This document shows positions 26,440-34,507 of a DNA stretch of 64,000 bases, piece by piece; within the stretch, counting starts at the first letter, position 1; every line of letters begins with the position of its first letter. Where the stretch lies: contig NZ_VDGT01000016.1 of assembly GCF_006335015.1 (NCBI RefSeq), positions 1 through 64,000 on the forward strand. The letters run 5' to 3'. The DNA comes from Streptomyces sedi (GTDB lineage: Bacteria; Actinomycetota; Actinomycetes; Streptomycetales; Streptomycetaceae). The notes beneath the pieces were generated by a model. It was not told where the DNA came from and made no database searches. It worked only from the letters and a program-made list of their open reading frames with translations. Made by a program: the position numbers and the translations under genes.

Positions 26440-26464
26440 TAGGTTGCCACTTCGAAAGAGGTTC
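26440..26464 (+). promoter_or_regulatory. Probable plsC promoter -10 and ribosome site
   Basis: TAGGTT (26440-26445) is a good -10 element, and AAGAGG (26456-26461) lies just before the ATG at 26470. No convincing -35 was found. Confidence 0.4.
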
Positions 26465-26469
26465 CTCGT

Positions 26470-27186
26470 ATGGCAGAGTTCGTGTACCCGCCGGTCGTCG
26501 CTACCGCGCGGACCATGTTCAAGGTGCTCGACCTGCGCTTTGACATCACCGGCGAGGAGCATGTGCCGCGTCGGGGTGGCGCGGTGCTGGTCAGCAACCA
26601 CATCGGCTATCTGGACTTCATCTTCGCCGGCTTCGCCGCCCGGCCGGCGAAGAGACTCGTCCGGTTCATGGCCAAGGACTCGATCTTCCGGCACCGGGTG
26701 TCGGGTCCCCTGATGCGGGCGATGAAGCACATCCCGGTGGACCGGGCGCGCGGCGACCAGGCGTTCGCACCGGCGCTCGACGCGTTGCGGTCGGGGGAGA
26801 TCGTCGGGGTGTTCCCCGAGGCGACCATCTCGCCCTCGTTCACGTTGAAGAAGTTCAAGTCGGGTGCGGCGCGCATGGCGCAGCAGGCGGGGGTGCCGCT
26901 GCTGCCGGTCGCGCTGTGGGGGACGCAGCGGCTGTGGACCAAGGGGCGCAAGCGCGATCTGCGGCGCAACCACATCCCGATCACCATCAGGATCGGCGCG
27001 CCGATGGAGGCCGGCCCCGACGAGTCGGCGGCGGGCGTCACGGAGCGGCTGCGGGAGCGGGTGCAGCACCTGTTGGACGCCGCGCAGACCGCCTACCCGG
27101 ACAAGCCGGAGAAGCCCGAGGACGCCTGGTGGCTGCCGGCGCACCTCGGCGGGACGGCGCCGCCGCCGGCCGCCGGGCTGGCCTGA
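26470..27186 (+). CDS. 1-acyl-sn-glycerol-3-phosphate acyltransferase (PlsC family)
   Basis: A 238-residue membrane-associated acyltransferase with the HX4D catalytic box SNHIGYLD (His44, Asp49). GVFPEATIS is the glycerolphosphate-binding block and MKHIPVDR the third block. It acylates lysophosphatidic acid or a related lipid. The C-terminus is Pro-rich. The gene stands alone and ends before a perfect palindrome. Confidence 0.9.
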   Translation: MAEFVYPPVVATARTMFKVLDLRFDITGEEHVPRRGGAVLVSNHIGYLDFIFAGFAARPAKRLVRFMAKDSIFRHRVSGPLMRAMKHIPVDRARGDQAFAPALDALRSGEIVGVFPEATISPSFTLKKFKSGAARMAQQAGVPLLPVALWGTQRLWTKGRKRDLRRNHIPITIRIGAPMEAGPDESAAGVTERLRERVQHLLDAAQTAYPDKPEKPEDAWWLPAHLGGTAPPPAAGLA

Positions 27187-27191
27187 GCGAC

Positions 27192-27227
27192 GAGGGGGAG
27201 GGCGCCCGCGCGGGCGCCCTCCCCCTC
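27192..27227. terminator. Perfect 36-bp palindrome, bidirectional terminator
   Basis: The stretch is its own exact reverse complement over 36 bases (outer GAGGGGGAGGGC, inner GCCCGCGCGGGC). It lies 5 bases after the plsC stop and 30 bases from the stop of the convergent threonine aldolase gene, so it can terminate both. Confidence 0.75.
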
Positions 27228-27256
27228 TCGCGTCCCGCTTCCCGCGTGTGCGGGGG

Positions 27257-28327
27257 TCAGCCGCCGGTCTCGGCGCGGAGCGTGGCGAGGAAGCCGTCCA
27301 CGTCCTCCTCCGTGGTGTCGAAGGAGCACATCCAGCGGACCTCGCCGTCCGCCTCGTTCCAGAAGTAGAACGGGTAGCGCTTCATCAGCCGGAGGCTGAC
27401 CTCCCGCGGCAGCCGGGCGAAGACGGCGTTGGCCTGGACGGGGTGGCTGATCTCCACGCCGTCGACGCCCGCGGCGCCGTCGGCGAGCCGGCGGGCCATG
27501 GCGTTGGCGTGCCGGGCGCCGCGCAGCCACAGGTCGCCGGCGAGCAGCGCCTCCAGCTGGGCGGCGACGAAGCGGGTCTTCGACGGCAGCTGCATGGACA
27601 GCTTGCGGACGTGGAGCATCGCGCGGACCCGCTCGGGGGCGAGCACGACCACGGCCTCGCCGAAGAGCAGCCCGTTCTTGGTGCCGCCGAACGACAGCAC
27701 GTCCACGCCGACATCGGTGGTGAACGCGGACAGCGGCAGGTCCAGGGCGGCGGCGGCGTTGGCGAGCCGGGCCCCGTCGAGGTGGACGGCCATGCCGCGC
27801 GCGTGGGCGAACTCGGCGACGGCCGCGATCTCCTCGGGGGTGTAGACGGTGCCCAGCTCCGTGCTCTGGGTCAGCGAGACGACCTGCGGGGTGGCGCGGT
27901 GCTCGTCGTCGAAGCCGAACGCCTCGCGCGCCACCAGCTCCGGGGTGAGTTTGGCGCCCGGCGCCTCGACGGGCAGCAGCTTGAGGCCGCCGACGCGTTC
28001 GGGGGCGCCGCACTCGTCGGTGTGGATGTGGGCGTGGGCGGTGCAGACGACCGCGCCCCAGCGGTCGGTGAGGGCCTGGAGGCCGACGACGTTGGCGCCG
28101 GTGCCGTTGAAGACGGGGTAGACCTCGGCGCGGGGGCCGAAGTGGCCGCGCATGATCTCGCCGAGGTGGGCGGTGTAGGCGTCGGCGCCGTAGGCGGACT
28201 GGTGGCCGCCGTTGGCCAGGGCGAGCGCGGCGAGCACCTCGGGGTGGGCGCCGGAGTAGTTGTCCGACGCGAAGCCCCGCAGCGCGGGGTCGTGGTGGCG
28301 GGTGGCGTCGGTGTGCGGGGCGGTCAC
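27257..28327 (-). CDS. Low-specificity threonine aldolase family (PLP enzyme)
   Basis: A 356-residue fold-type I PLP enzyme of the beta-eliminating lyase/threonine aldolase family. It shows FASDNYSGAHPEVLAAL, VFNGTGANVVGLQAL, HLDGARLANAA (PLP-binding Asp) and LSFGGTKNG (Schiff-base Lys). It cleaves beta-hydroxy amino acids to glycine and an aldehyde. Its GTG overlaps the stop of the SDR gene as GTGA, so translation is coupled. It is the last gene of a three-gene operon. Confidence 0.88.
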   Translation of the reverse strand: MTAPHTDATRHHDPALRGFASDNYSGAHPEVLAALALANGGHQSAYGADAYTAHLGEIMRGHFGPRAEVYPVFNGTGANVVGLQALTDRWGAVVCTAHAHIHTDECGAPERVGGLKLLPVEAPGAKLTPELVAREAFGFDDEHRATPQVVSLTQSTELGTVYTPEEIAAVAEFAHARGMAVHLDGARLANAAAALDLPLSAFTTDVGVDVLSFGGTKNGLLFGEAVVVLAPERVRAMLHVRKLSMQLPSKTRFVAAQLEALLAGDLWLRGARHANAMARRLADGAAGVDGVEISHPVQANAVFARLPREVSLRLMKRYPFYFWNEADGEVRWMCSFDTTEEDVDGFLATLRAETGG

Positions 28328-29103
28328 GGCTTCGGGGTGAGCCACAGGCGGGTTCCGTTCACTTCCTGGGTCGGGGTGGTCCACAGCCGGCTGACGGCGT
28401 CGGCGAGCTCGGTGACGTCGGTGAAGCCGGCGAACCTCGCCTTCGGCTTCTCGGCGCGCATCGCCTCGGTGACCAGGGCCTTGACCACCAGCACGGTGGC
28501 GGCGGCCGGTGGCGGGGCGTCGCCGTCCGCGGCCTTGCGGAAGGCGTCGGCCAGGGCCAGGGTCCACGCCTCGGCGGCGGCCTTGGCGGCGGCGTAGGCG
28601 GCGTTGCCCGCGGTCGGCTTGCTGGCTCCGGCGGCGCTGACCAGGGCGAAGCGACCGTTGCCCGAGCGTTCCAGCGGGCCGTGGAAGGCGAGCGAGGTGT
28701 GCTGGACGGTGCGCACCAGCAGGTCGTGCAGCGCGTCCCAGTCGGCCAGGTCGGTCTCGGCGAAGCCGGCCGAGCCGCGCCAGCCGCCGACCAGGTGGAC
28801 CAGGCCGTCGACGCGGCCGAACTCGCGCTCGGTCTTCTCCGCCCAGGCGCGGGCGGACTCCGGGCTCAGCAGGTCGACGGTGTCGCCGACGACGGTGGCG
28901 CCGCCGTGCGCGAAGCGGGCGGCGTCGACGCCCTGCGCCAGCCGCGCCGGGTCGGCGTCGGCGGCGACGACGGTCGCGCCGGCCTGGGCGAGCCGCAGCA
29001 GGGTGGCGTGCCCGGCGGGGCCGCCGGCGCCGGCGACGGCGACCACGGCGCCCTCCAGCGCGCCACCGGCCCTGGGGGTCTCACCGGTGATGGGGGTGTT
29101 CAT
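28324..29103 (-). CDS. Short-chain dehydrogenase/reductase
   Basis: A 259-residue classical SDR. The nucleotide-binding loop is GAGGPAGHATLLRL (a GxxGxxG variant), with catalytic Ser in ALVSAAGAS and YAAAKAA giving the Tyr/Lys pair. It sits between DUF6421 and threonine aldolase genes in one operon, suggesting a shared pathway on a hydroxy or keto compound. Confidence 0.88.
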   Translation of the reverse strand: MNTPITGETPRAGGALEGAVVAVAGAGGPAGHATLLRLAQAGATVVAADADPARLAQGVDAARFAHGGATVVGDTVDLLSPESARAWAEKTEREFGRVDGLVHLVGGWRGSAGFAETDLADWDALHDLLVRTVQHTSLAFHGPLERSGNGRFALVSAAGASKPTAGNAAYAAAKAAAEAWTLALADAFRKAADGDAPPPAAATVLVVKALVTEAMRAEKPKARFAGFTDVTELADAVSRLWTTPTQEVNGTRLWLTPKP

Positions 29104-29151
29104 CCTCGTCTCCTCGTCGATTCCCTCGTGCCCGGCGGCGTTCCGCGCCGG

Positions 29152-30549
29152 TCAGGCGGCCTGTTCGCCGGCCCGTTCGGCGGTGATGCCCCGGGTGGAC
29201 TCGATCACCTTACGGAGCTTGCGGCTCAGCGCCTCGTAGAAGAGGCTCAGCGGGAACTCGTCGGGCAGCACCTCGTCGACGAGCCTGCGGGGCGGCTGGG
29301 TGAGGTCGAGGGCGTCGGGGCCCTTGGCCCAGACGGAGCCGGGGTGCGGGGAGAGGTAGGCGGCGACCAGGTCGTATGCCTTGAGCCAGTGGACGATCTT
29401 GGGGCGGTCGATGCCGCGCCGGTAGAGCGTCTCGATCTCCTCGCGCAGCGCGGCGGTAACCTCGCGGGCGCGGTCCCAGTCGACGGTGAGCCGGTTGTCC
29501 CGCCAGCGCAGCGCGTCGTGCTGGTGCAGGTAGGCGAAGAGCAACTGGCCGCCGAGACCGTCGTAGTTGCGCACCCGGGCGCCGGTGACGGGGAAGCGGA
29601 AGAGGCGGTCGAGCAGCACCGCGTACTGCACGTCGCGGCCCTGCGGGTAGCCGTCGTCGGCGAGTTTGCCGGCCTCGTGGAAGGCGGTGAGGTCGCAGCG
29701 CAGCTCCTCCAGGCCGTACATCCAGAACGGCTGCCGCTGCTTGATCATGAACGGGTCGAACGGCAGGTCGCCGTGGCTGTGGGTGCGGTCGTGGACCATG
29801 TCCCAGAGCACGAACGTCTGCTGGCAGCGCTGCTGGTCGGCGACCAGCCCCTCGGCGTCCTCGGGCAGGGCGAGGCTGGTGACCTCGCAGGCGGCGCCGA
29901 CCACGCGGCGGAAGCGGGCGGCCTCGCGGTCGCAGAAGATGCCGCCCCAGGAGAAGCGCGCGGGGGCCTCGCGCACGGCGATGGTCTCGGGGAAGAGGAC
30001 GGCCGAGTTGGTGTCGTAGCCGTCGGTGAAGTCCTCGAAGGTGATGCCGAGGAAGAGCGGGTTGTCGTAGCGGGTGCGCTCCAGCTCGGCGAGCCAGTCC
30101 GGCCAGACGACGCGCAGGACGACCGCCTCCAGGTTGCGGTCGGGGTTGCCGTTCTGCGTGTACATGGGGAAGACGACCAGGTGCTGACGGCCGTCGACGC
30201 GCTCGGCCGTGGGGCGGAAGGCGAGCAGGGAGTCCAGGAAGTCCGGCACGCCGAAGCCCGTCTCGGCCCAGCGGCGCAGGTCGGAGACGAGCGCGCGGTG
30301 GTAGTCCGCGTCGTGCGGCAGCAGCGGGGTCAGTCGCTCCACCGCGTCGGCGATCGACTCGATCCTCCGGGTCAACTCGGCGCGTTCCGGGGCGTCTTCG
30401 GCGTCCAGGTCGATGGAGCCGTCCTTCGCCTGGGCCGGCCGGATCGCGGCGACCGCGTCACGCAGCACGGGCCACGCGGGATGTGCGATCACGCGGTCCG
30501 CCGTCGATCCCTCGCCCTCCGCCGCGATCGACGCAAGACTTTCCGTCAT
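29152..30549 (-). CDS. DUF6421-family protein
   Basis: A 465-residue protein matching the actinobacterial family now named DUF6421, with no known function. It is soluble, with a striking LWDMVHDRTHSHGDLPFDPFM block at about 265-285. Its clustered His and Asp look like a metal-binding or hydrolase centre (my inference). It is the first gene of an operon with an SDR and a threonine aldolase. Direct repeats lie just upstream of its start. Confidence 0.7.
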   Translation of the reverse strand: MTESLASIAAEGEGSTADRVIAHPAWPVLRDAVAAIRPAQAKDGSIDLDAEDAPERAELTRRIESIADAVERLTPLLPHDADYHRALVSDLRRWAETGFGVPDFLDSLLAFRPTAERVDGRQHLVVFPMYTQNGNPDRNLEAVVLRVVWPDWLAELERTRYDNPLFLGITFEDFTDGYDTNSAVLFPETIAVREAPARFSWGGIFCDREAARFRRVVGAACEVTSLALPEDAEGLVADQQRCQQTFVLWDMVHDRTHSHGDLPFDPFMIKQRQPFWMYGLEELRCDLTAFHEAGKLADDGYPQGRDVQYAVLLDRLFRFPVTGARVRNYDGLGGQLLFAYLHQHDALRWRDNRLTVDWDRAREVTAALREEIETLYRRGIDRPKIVHWLKAYDLVAAYLSPHPGSVWAKGPDALDLTQPPRRLVDEVLPDEFPLSLFYEALSRKLRKVIESTRGITAERAGEQAA

Positions 30550-30570
30550 GTCCCACCCTCCACAGAAGAT

Positions 30571-30606
30571 TATCCGTTGAGATAACGGTATCCGCTGAAG
30601 ATTGGC
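30571..30606. promoter_or_regulatory. Direct repeats TATCCG(T/C)TGA in a divergent region
   Basis: TATCCGTTGA (30571-30580) and TATCCGCTGA (30589-30598) start 18 bases apart. The first also belongs to a CCGTT-GAGAT-AACGG inverted repeat. The stretch is AT-richer than its surroundings and lies between the DUF6421 gene and the divergent GDPD gene. Possible operator. Confidence 0.45.
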
Positions 30607-30634
30607 CGATCAACCGGTCGGGAGGAACCCTGGG

Positions 30635-30647
30635 TAGGGTGACGGCC
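30635..30647 (+). promoter_or_regulatory. -10 of leaderless GDPD gene
   Basis: TAGGGT at 30635-30640 ends seven bases before the ATG, so the transcript should begin at the start codon. Confidence 0.5.
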
Positions 30648-31334
30648 ATGGGGCCGCTGCTGACCGTGGGACACCGTGGGCTGATGGGTGTCGAGCCGGA
30701 GAACACCCTGCGTTCCTTCCGCCGCGCGCGGCGTGAGGGACTGGACGCGGTGGAGCTGGACCTCCACCTGAGCCGGGACGGCACGCTGGTGGTGATGCAC
30801 GACGCGCGGGTGGACCGCACCACCGACGGGCGCGGCGCGATCGCCGAGCTCTCGCTGGGCGAGCTGCGCCGGCTGGACGCGGGCCTGGGCGAGCGGGTGC
30901 CCACCGTGCGGGAGGTGGTGACCGAGATCGGGGGGCACCTTCAGCTGGAGATCAAGGACGTGGCCGCCGCCAGGGAGTTGGCCGCGCTGGTCGCCGCGTG
31001 CGACCTGGGCGGACGCGTCACCGTCATCTCGTTCCACGACACCGCGCTGGCCGCGTTCGCCGAGGAGCTGCCCGGGGTGCCGCGCGGTCTGGTCACCGGG
31101 ACCTCGACGGCCACGGCCCCGGAGCGGGCGGCGGCGCTCGGCTGCGGCCTGGTCTCCTGCGAGCTGGCGTGGCTCACGCCCGAGGTGGTGGAACGCTGCC
31201 GGGCGGCGGGTCTTGAGGTGCTCGGCTGGACGGTCAACACCGACCGGGAGCTGGCGCGGGCGCGCCAGCTGGGCCTGGACGGGGTGGTGACCGACCGGCC
31301 CGAGATCGTGCGGGAGGTCAGGGCAGCGGCTTGA
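30648..31334 (+). CDS. Glycerophosphodiester phosphodiesterase
   Basis: A 228-residue cytoplasmic GDPD (TIM barrel). It has the HRG motif VGHRGLMGVEPENTL, AVELDLHLSRDGTLVVMHD (metal ligands and catalytic His), and LEIKD. It hydrolyses glycerophosphodiesters to glycerol-3-phosphate and an alcohol. The ATG is probably leaderless. Its last 17 bases overlap the convergent GNAT gene. Confidence 0.92.
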   Translation: MGPLLTVGHRGLMGVEPENTLRSFRRARREGLDAVELDLHLSRDGTLVVMHDARVDRTTDGRGAIAELSLGELRRLDAGLGERVPTVREVVTEIGGHLQLEIKDVAAARELAALVAACDLGGRVTVISFHDTALAAFAEELPGVPRGLVTGTSTATAPERAAALGCGLVSCELAWLTPEVVERCRAAGLEVLGWTVNTDRELARARQLGLDGVVTDRPEIVREVRAAA

Positions 31335-31869
31335 CCAGGACGACGAACTCCAGGTCGGGGCGGCGCGGCACGCCGAACCGCTGGTCGCCGTAGGGGAACG
31401 GCAGCCGCTCGCCGGTGAGCCGGAAGCCGCGCCGCTCGTACCAGGCGATCAGCTCGGGACGCACCGAGACCACCTGCATGACCATGCGCGCGGCGCCCCA
31501 CCGGCGCACCGCCCTGGCCTCGGCCTCGGCCAGCACCCGGCGCCCGACGCCCGCGCCCTGGAGGCCGGGGCTGACGGCGAACATCCCGAAGTACGCGGCG
31601 AGGGTGCCGTCCGGCTCGGGGCTGCGCCTGAGGTGGCAGCAGGAGACCAGCCGGCCCTCGTGGCGCACGGTCAGCAGCACGCTGTCGGGGTCGGCGACGA
31701 CCTCGCGCACGGCCTCGGGATCGGTGCGCTGGCCGTCCAGGTAGTCGGCCTCGGTGGTCCAGCCGGCCCGGCTGGCCTCCCCCCGGTAGGCGGACTCCAC
31801 CAGCGCCACCACCTCGGGCACGTCCGCCTCGCCCGCGATACCGAACATCAGCTCCGCCGTCGTCGTCAC
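31318..31869 (-). CDS. GNAT-family N-acetyltransferase
   Basis: A 183-residue GNAT protein with the acetyl-CoA loop VSPGLQGAGVGRRVLAEAE and a C-terminal motif WYERRGFRLTGE. I place the start at the GTG at 31869, because TAGGAT (31877-31882, minus strand) lies seven bases ahead of it as a leaderless -10. The longer ORF would begin upstream of that promoter. Substrate unknown. Confidence 0.8.
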   Translation of the reverse strand: MTTTAELMFGIAGEADVPEVVALVESAYRGEASRAGWTTEADYLDGQRTDPEAVREVVADPDSVLLTVRHEGRLVSCCHLRRSPEPDGTLAAYFGMFAVSPGLQGAGVGRRVLAEAEARAVRRWGAARMVMQVVSVRPELIAWYERRGFRLTGERLPFPYGDQRFGVPRRPDLEFVVLVKPLP

Positions 31870-31981
31870 GCCCCGCATCCTAACGACCGGGCCGCGCCCC
31901 CCGCGCCCCCGTGCGCCGCCGTGGGGCACGGCGTGCGCGGGCAGCATCCGCCGGGGGGACCGGACGCGTCGGGGAGGCGGG

Positions 31982-32560
31982 ATGGACGGGCCCGAGCTGG
32001 TGTGCTGGCTCCTGGTCGCGGTCTGCGGGGGCGCCGGCGCCTGGTGCCTGGCCCGGCTGCGCCGGGCGGCGCCCGGCGGCCGTCAGGGGCCGGCGCTGGA
32101 GGCCGCGATGGGGCTGGCCATGGCGCTGATGGCGGCCGGGATGGCCGGCGGCCCCGCGGCGCCGGACTGGGTGCTGGTCGCGGTGAGCGCGGCGACGGTG
32201 GCGGGCGCGCTGCCGCCGCTGGGGCTGCGGGCGCGGCACCGGGCGCACCACGCGGTGGAGGGCGCGGGGATGCTCTACATGGCGTGGGCAATGGCCGGCG
32301 GGGCGCACGGCGCGCACGCGGCCCACGGCGCGGGCGCCGGCGTGCCCGCACTCACGGGGGCGCTTCTGCTGTACTGCGCGCTCCACGTGCTGCGCACCGC
32401 GCCCCGACTCGTTCCGGCCGGCCCGGGCGCGGAGCCGGCCGCGCCGGGTGGCGATCCCGGCGGTGGGCGCGGCGGTGGGCGCGGCGACGAGGACGAGGTG
32501 GCGGTGGCCTGTCGGCTGGCCCTCACGGTGGGGATGGCGGCCATGCTGCTGGCCATGTGA
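31982..32560 (+). CDS. DUF5134-family membrane protein
   Basis: A 192-residue protein with five or six predicted membrane segments and the family's HHAVEGAGMLYMAWAMAG stretch, rich in His and Met. That composition is compatible with copper binding (inference). GGAGG precedes the ATG. DUF5134 genes commonly sit beside M56 peptidase genes in Streptomyces, as here (from memory). Confidence 0.75.
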   Translation: MDGPELVCWLLVAVCGGAGAWCLARLRRAAPGGRQGPALEAAMGLAMALMAAGMAGGPAAPDWVLVAVSAATVAGALPPLGLRARHRAHHAVEGAGMLYMAWAMAGGAHGAHAAHGAGAGVPALTGALLLYCALHVLRTAPRLVPAGPGAEPAAPGGDPGGGRGGGRGDEDEVAVACRLALTVGMAAMLLAM

Positions 32561-32629
32561 GCGGCCGGGGTCGGGTGAGGCGTTGCTCACGCCGGTGTCC
32601 ACCGGTGCGAGGGCGGCCCGGCGGGGCTC

Positions 32630-32641
32630 TAGGCTGGTGCC
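32630..32641 (+). promoter_or_regulatory. -10 of leaderless M56 peptidase gene
   Basis: TAGGCT at 32630-32635 ends six bases before the ATG. The peptidase gene therefore has its own promoter despite following DUF5134 closely. Confidence 0.5.
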
Positions 32642-33577
32642 ATGGTGATCACCATCACGCTGCTGGTGCTGGGCGGCCTGACCGCCGCGGTGGCCCCCCG
32701 GGTGCTGGCGCGGGGCGCGTGGGCCGACCGGGAGCCGGTGTTGGCCCTGTGGATGTGGCAGTGCGTGGTGGCCGCCGTGCTGCTGTGCTGCGTGCTGGCC
32801 ATGGCGCTCTCCGGCGCCGCCGGGTGGGGCGCGGTGCGCGGCGGGCTCTTCGCCCCCGCGCCGGCGCAGGTGGTGGACGCCTACGCGCTGCACCCCGACG
32901 GGGACCGGCTGGCGGCGGCGACGGCGTTGCTGCTGGCCTGCGGCGGGCTGTGGACGGCGGTGGCGCTGACCCGCGAGGTGCGCCGGGCCCGGACCCAACG
33001 GCGGCGCAGGCGCGCCGAGTTGCTGACCCGTTCCCCGTCGCTGCCCGGCGAGGCCGCGCGGTCGGCCGAGCCGCTGGTGGTGCTGGAGGACGAGCGCCCC
33101 GACGCCTGGCTGCTGCCGGGCTCCCCGCCCCGGCTGGTGATCACCACGGCGGCGCTCCGCAGGCTGAACCGCCGGCAGCTGGACGCCGTGCTGGCGCACG
33201 AGCGCGGCCACGCGCGGGCGCGTCACCACTGGCTCCAGCACTGCGCCGGCGCGTTGGCCAGCGGCTTCCCCGGCGTTCCGGTCTTCGAGGCGTTCCGGGC
33301 ACAGGTGCACCGGCTGGTGGAGCTGAGCGCCGACGACATGGCCTCCCGTCGCTTCGGCAGGCTGACGACGGCGCTGGCGCTGGTGGGGCTGAACGAGGAG
33401 CGCGGCGTCTTCGGCTGCCACGAGCACGGGGACGTCCCGCGCCGCGTCAACCGGCTGCTGGAGCCGGAGCGGCGCCTGACCCCGGCGCGGCGGCTGCGGC
33501 TGACGGCGGCGGTCACGCTGGTGCCGCTCGTACCGCTGCTGGTGGCCTTCGCCCCCGGCCTCAACGCCCTGGCCTGA
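32642..33577 (+). CDS. M56-family membrane metallopeptidase (BlaR1-like)
   Basis: A 311-residue protein with three or four membrane helices and a cytoplasmic zinc-protease domain. The HExxH motif is in LAHERGHARARHH, with ELSADD downstream as the third ligand region. M56 proteins often act as sensor-proteases that cleave BlaI-type repressors; no BlaI gene is adjacent. Leaderless ATG. Confidence 0.88.
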   Translation: MVITITLLVLGGLTAAVAPRVLARGAWADREPVLALWMWQCVVAAVLLCCVLAMALSGAAGWGAVRGGLFAPAPAQVVDAYALHPDGDRLAAATALLLACGGLWTAVALTREVRRARTQRRRRRAELLTRSPSLPGEAARSAEPLVVLEDERPDAWLLPGSPPRLVITTAALRRLNRRQLDAVLAHERGHARARHHWLQHCAGALASGFPGVPVFEAFRAQVHRLVELSADDMASRRFGRLTTALALVGLNEERGVFGCHEHGDVPRRVNRLLEPERRLTPARRLRLTAAVTLVPLVPLLVAFAPGLNALA

Positions 33578-33638
33578 CGCCGGTGCCGCGGGGCGCGTGC
33601 CGCTGGTGCGAGCCACCCCGAGGGGAAAGAATCGGGGC

Positions 33639-34337
33639 ATGACGATCAGGGGTGTGCTCTTCGACTTCTCAGGGACCCTGCTGCGGATCGAGCCGGCGCC
33701 GAACTGGCTGCGTGTCGGGCTGGAGCGCGTCGGCGTCGAGGTCGCCCCGGCGGAGCTGCGGCGGCTCGCGGCGGAGCTGGAGCGGGCCGGGGCGCTGCCG
33801 GGAGGCTCGGAGCCGGAGGAGATCCCGCCGGAGCTGCACGGGCTGTGGGACGCGCGGGACATCGACGCGGCGGGCCACCGGCGGCTGTATGTGACGTTGT
33901 CCCGGCGGGTGGAGTTGCCGGGGCCGCCGGAGTTGCACGAGGTGCTGTACGACCGGCACATGGAGCCGGACGCCTGGCGGCCCTACCCGGACACCGGTCC
34001 TGTGCTGGCGCGGTTGCGCGAGCGCGGGGTGCCGGTGGCGGTGGTGAGCAACATCGGCTGGGACCTGCGGCCGGTCTTCGCGGCGCACGGGCTGTCGGAG
34101 TGGGTGGACGCCTTCGCGCTGAGCTTCGAGCACGGGGTGAAGAAGCCGGACCCGCCGCTGTTCGCCCGGGCCTGCGGGGAACTGGGCGTGGCGCCGCAGC
34201 AGGCGCTGATGGTGGGCGACAACGCCTCGGCCGACGGCGGGGCCGCCGCGCTGGGCTGCGCCGTGCACCTGGTGCGGCATCTGCCGGCGGACCAACGTCC
34301 CGGGGATCTGCTGCCGGTGCTCGACCTGGTGGGCTGA
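33639..34337 (+). CDS. HAD-superfamily hydrolase
   Basis: A 232-residue HAD hydrolase with motif I FDFSGTLL, motif II VVSNIGWD, motif III Lys in HGVKKPDP, and motif IV MVGDNASADGGAA. In motif I the residue two after the nucleophile Asp is Ser and not Asp, unlike typical phosphatases, so chemistry or substrate may differ. ATG start. Confidence 0.85.
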   Translation: MTIRGVLFDFSGTLLRIEPAPNWLRVGLERVGVEVAPAELRRLAAELERAGALPGGSEPEEIPPELHGLWDARDIDAAGHRRLYVTLSRRVELPGPPELHEVLYDRHMEPDAWRPYPDTGPVLARLRERGVPVAVVSNIGWDLRPVFAAHGLSEWVDAFALSFEHGVKKPDPPLFARACGELGVAPQQALMVGDNASADGGAAALGCAVHLVRHLPADQRPGDLLPVLDLVG

Positions 34338-34381
34338 GCCGGGCCCGGGCTCCGGCCGGGTCTCGCCGAGGGGCGGCTCGC

Positions 34382-34422
34382 TGGCGGTATCGGACGGTCC
34401 CCCGCGCCGCCCGATACCGCCA
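34382..34422 (+). terminator. 12-bp perfect stem downstream of the HAD gene
   Basis: TGGCGGTATCGG and CCGATACCGCCA pair perfectly around a 17-base loop, 45 bases after the stop codon. A second inverted repeat, CTTCGCCC-N6-GGGCGAAG, follows at 34432-34453. Together they probably end HAD transcription before the tetR promoter; an operator role for either is possible. Confidence 0.5.
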
Positions 34423-34472
34423 CCGGCCTGGCTTCGCCCATGGCCGGGCGAAGGTCTGGCTGTCCGGCTGAG

Positions 34473-34490
34473 TATATTGGCTGCCAGCCA
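34473..34490 (+). promoter_or_regulatory. TetR promoter with overlapping palindromic operator
   Basis: TATATT (34473-34478) is a near-consensus -10, and TGGCTG-C-CAGCCA (34478-34490) is a perfect palindrome over the expected start point. This is the usual layout of an autorepressed TetR gene. Confidence 0.65.
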
Positions 34491-34507
34491 GTCAACGGGA
34501 GCCCAGC

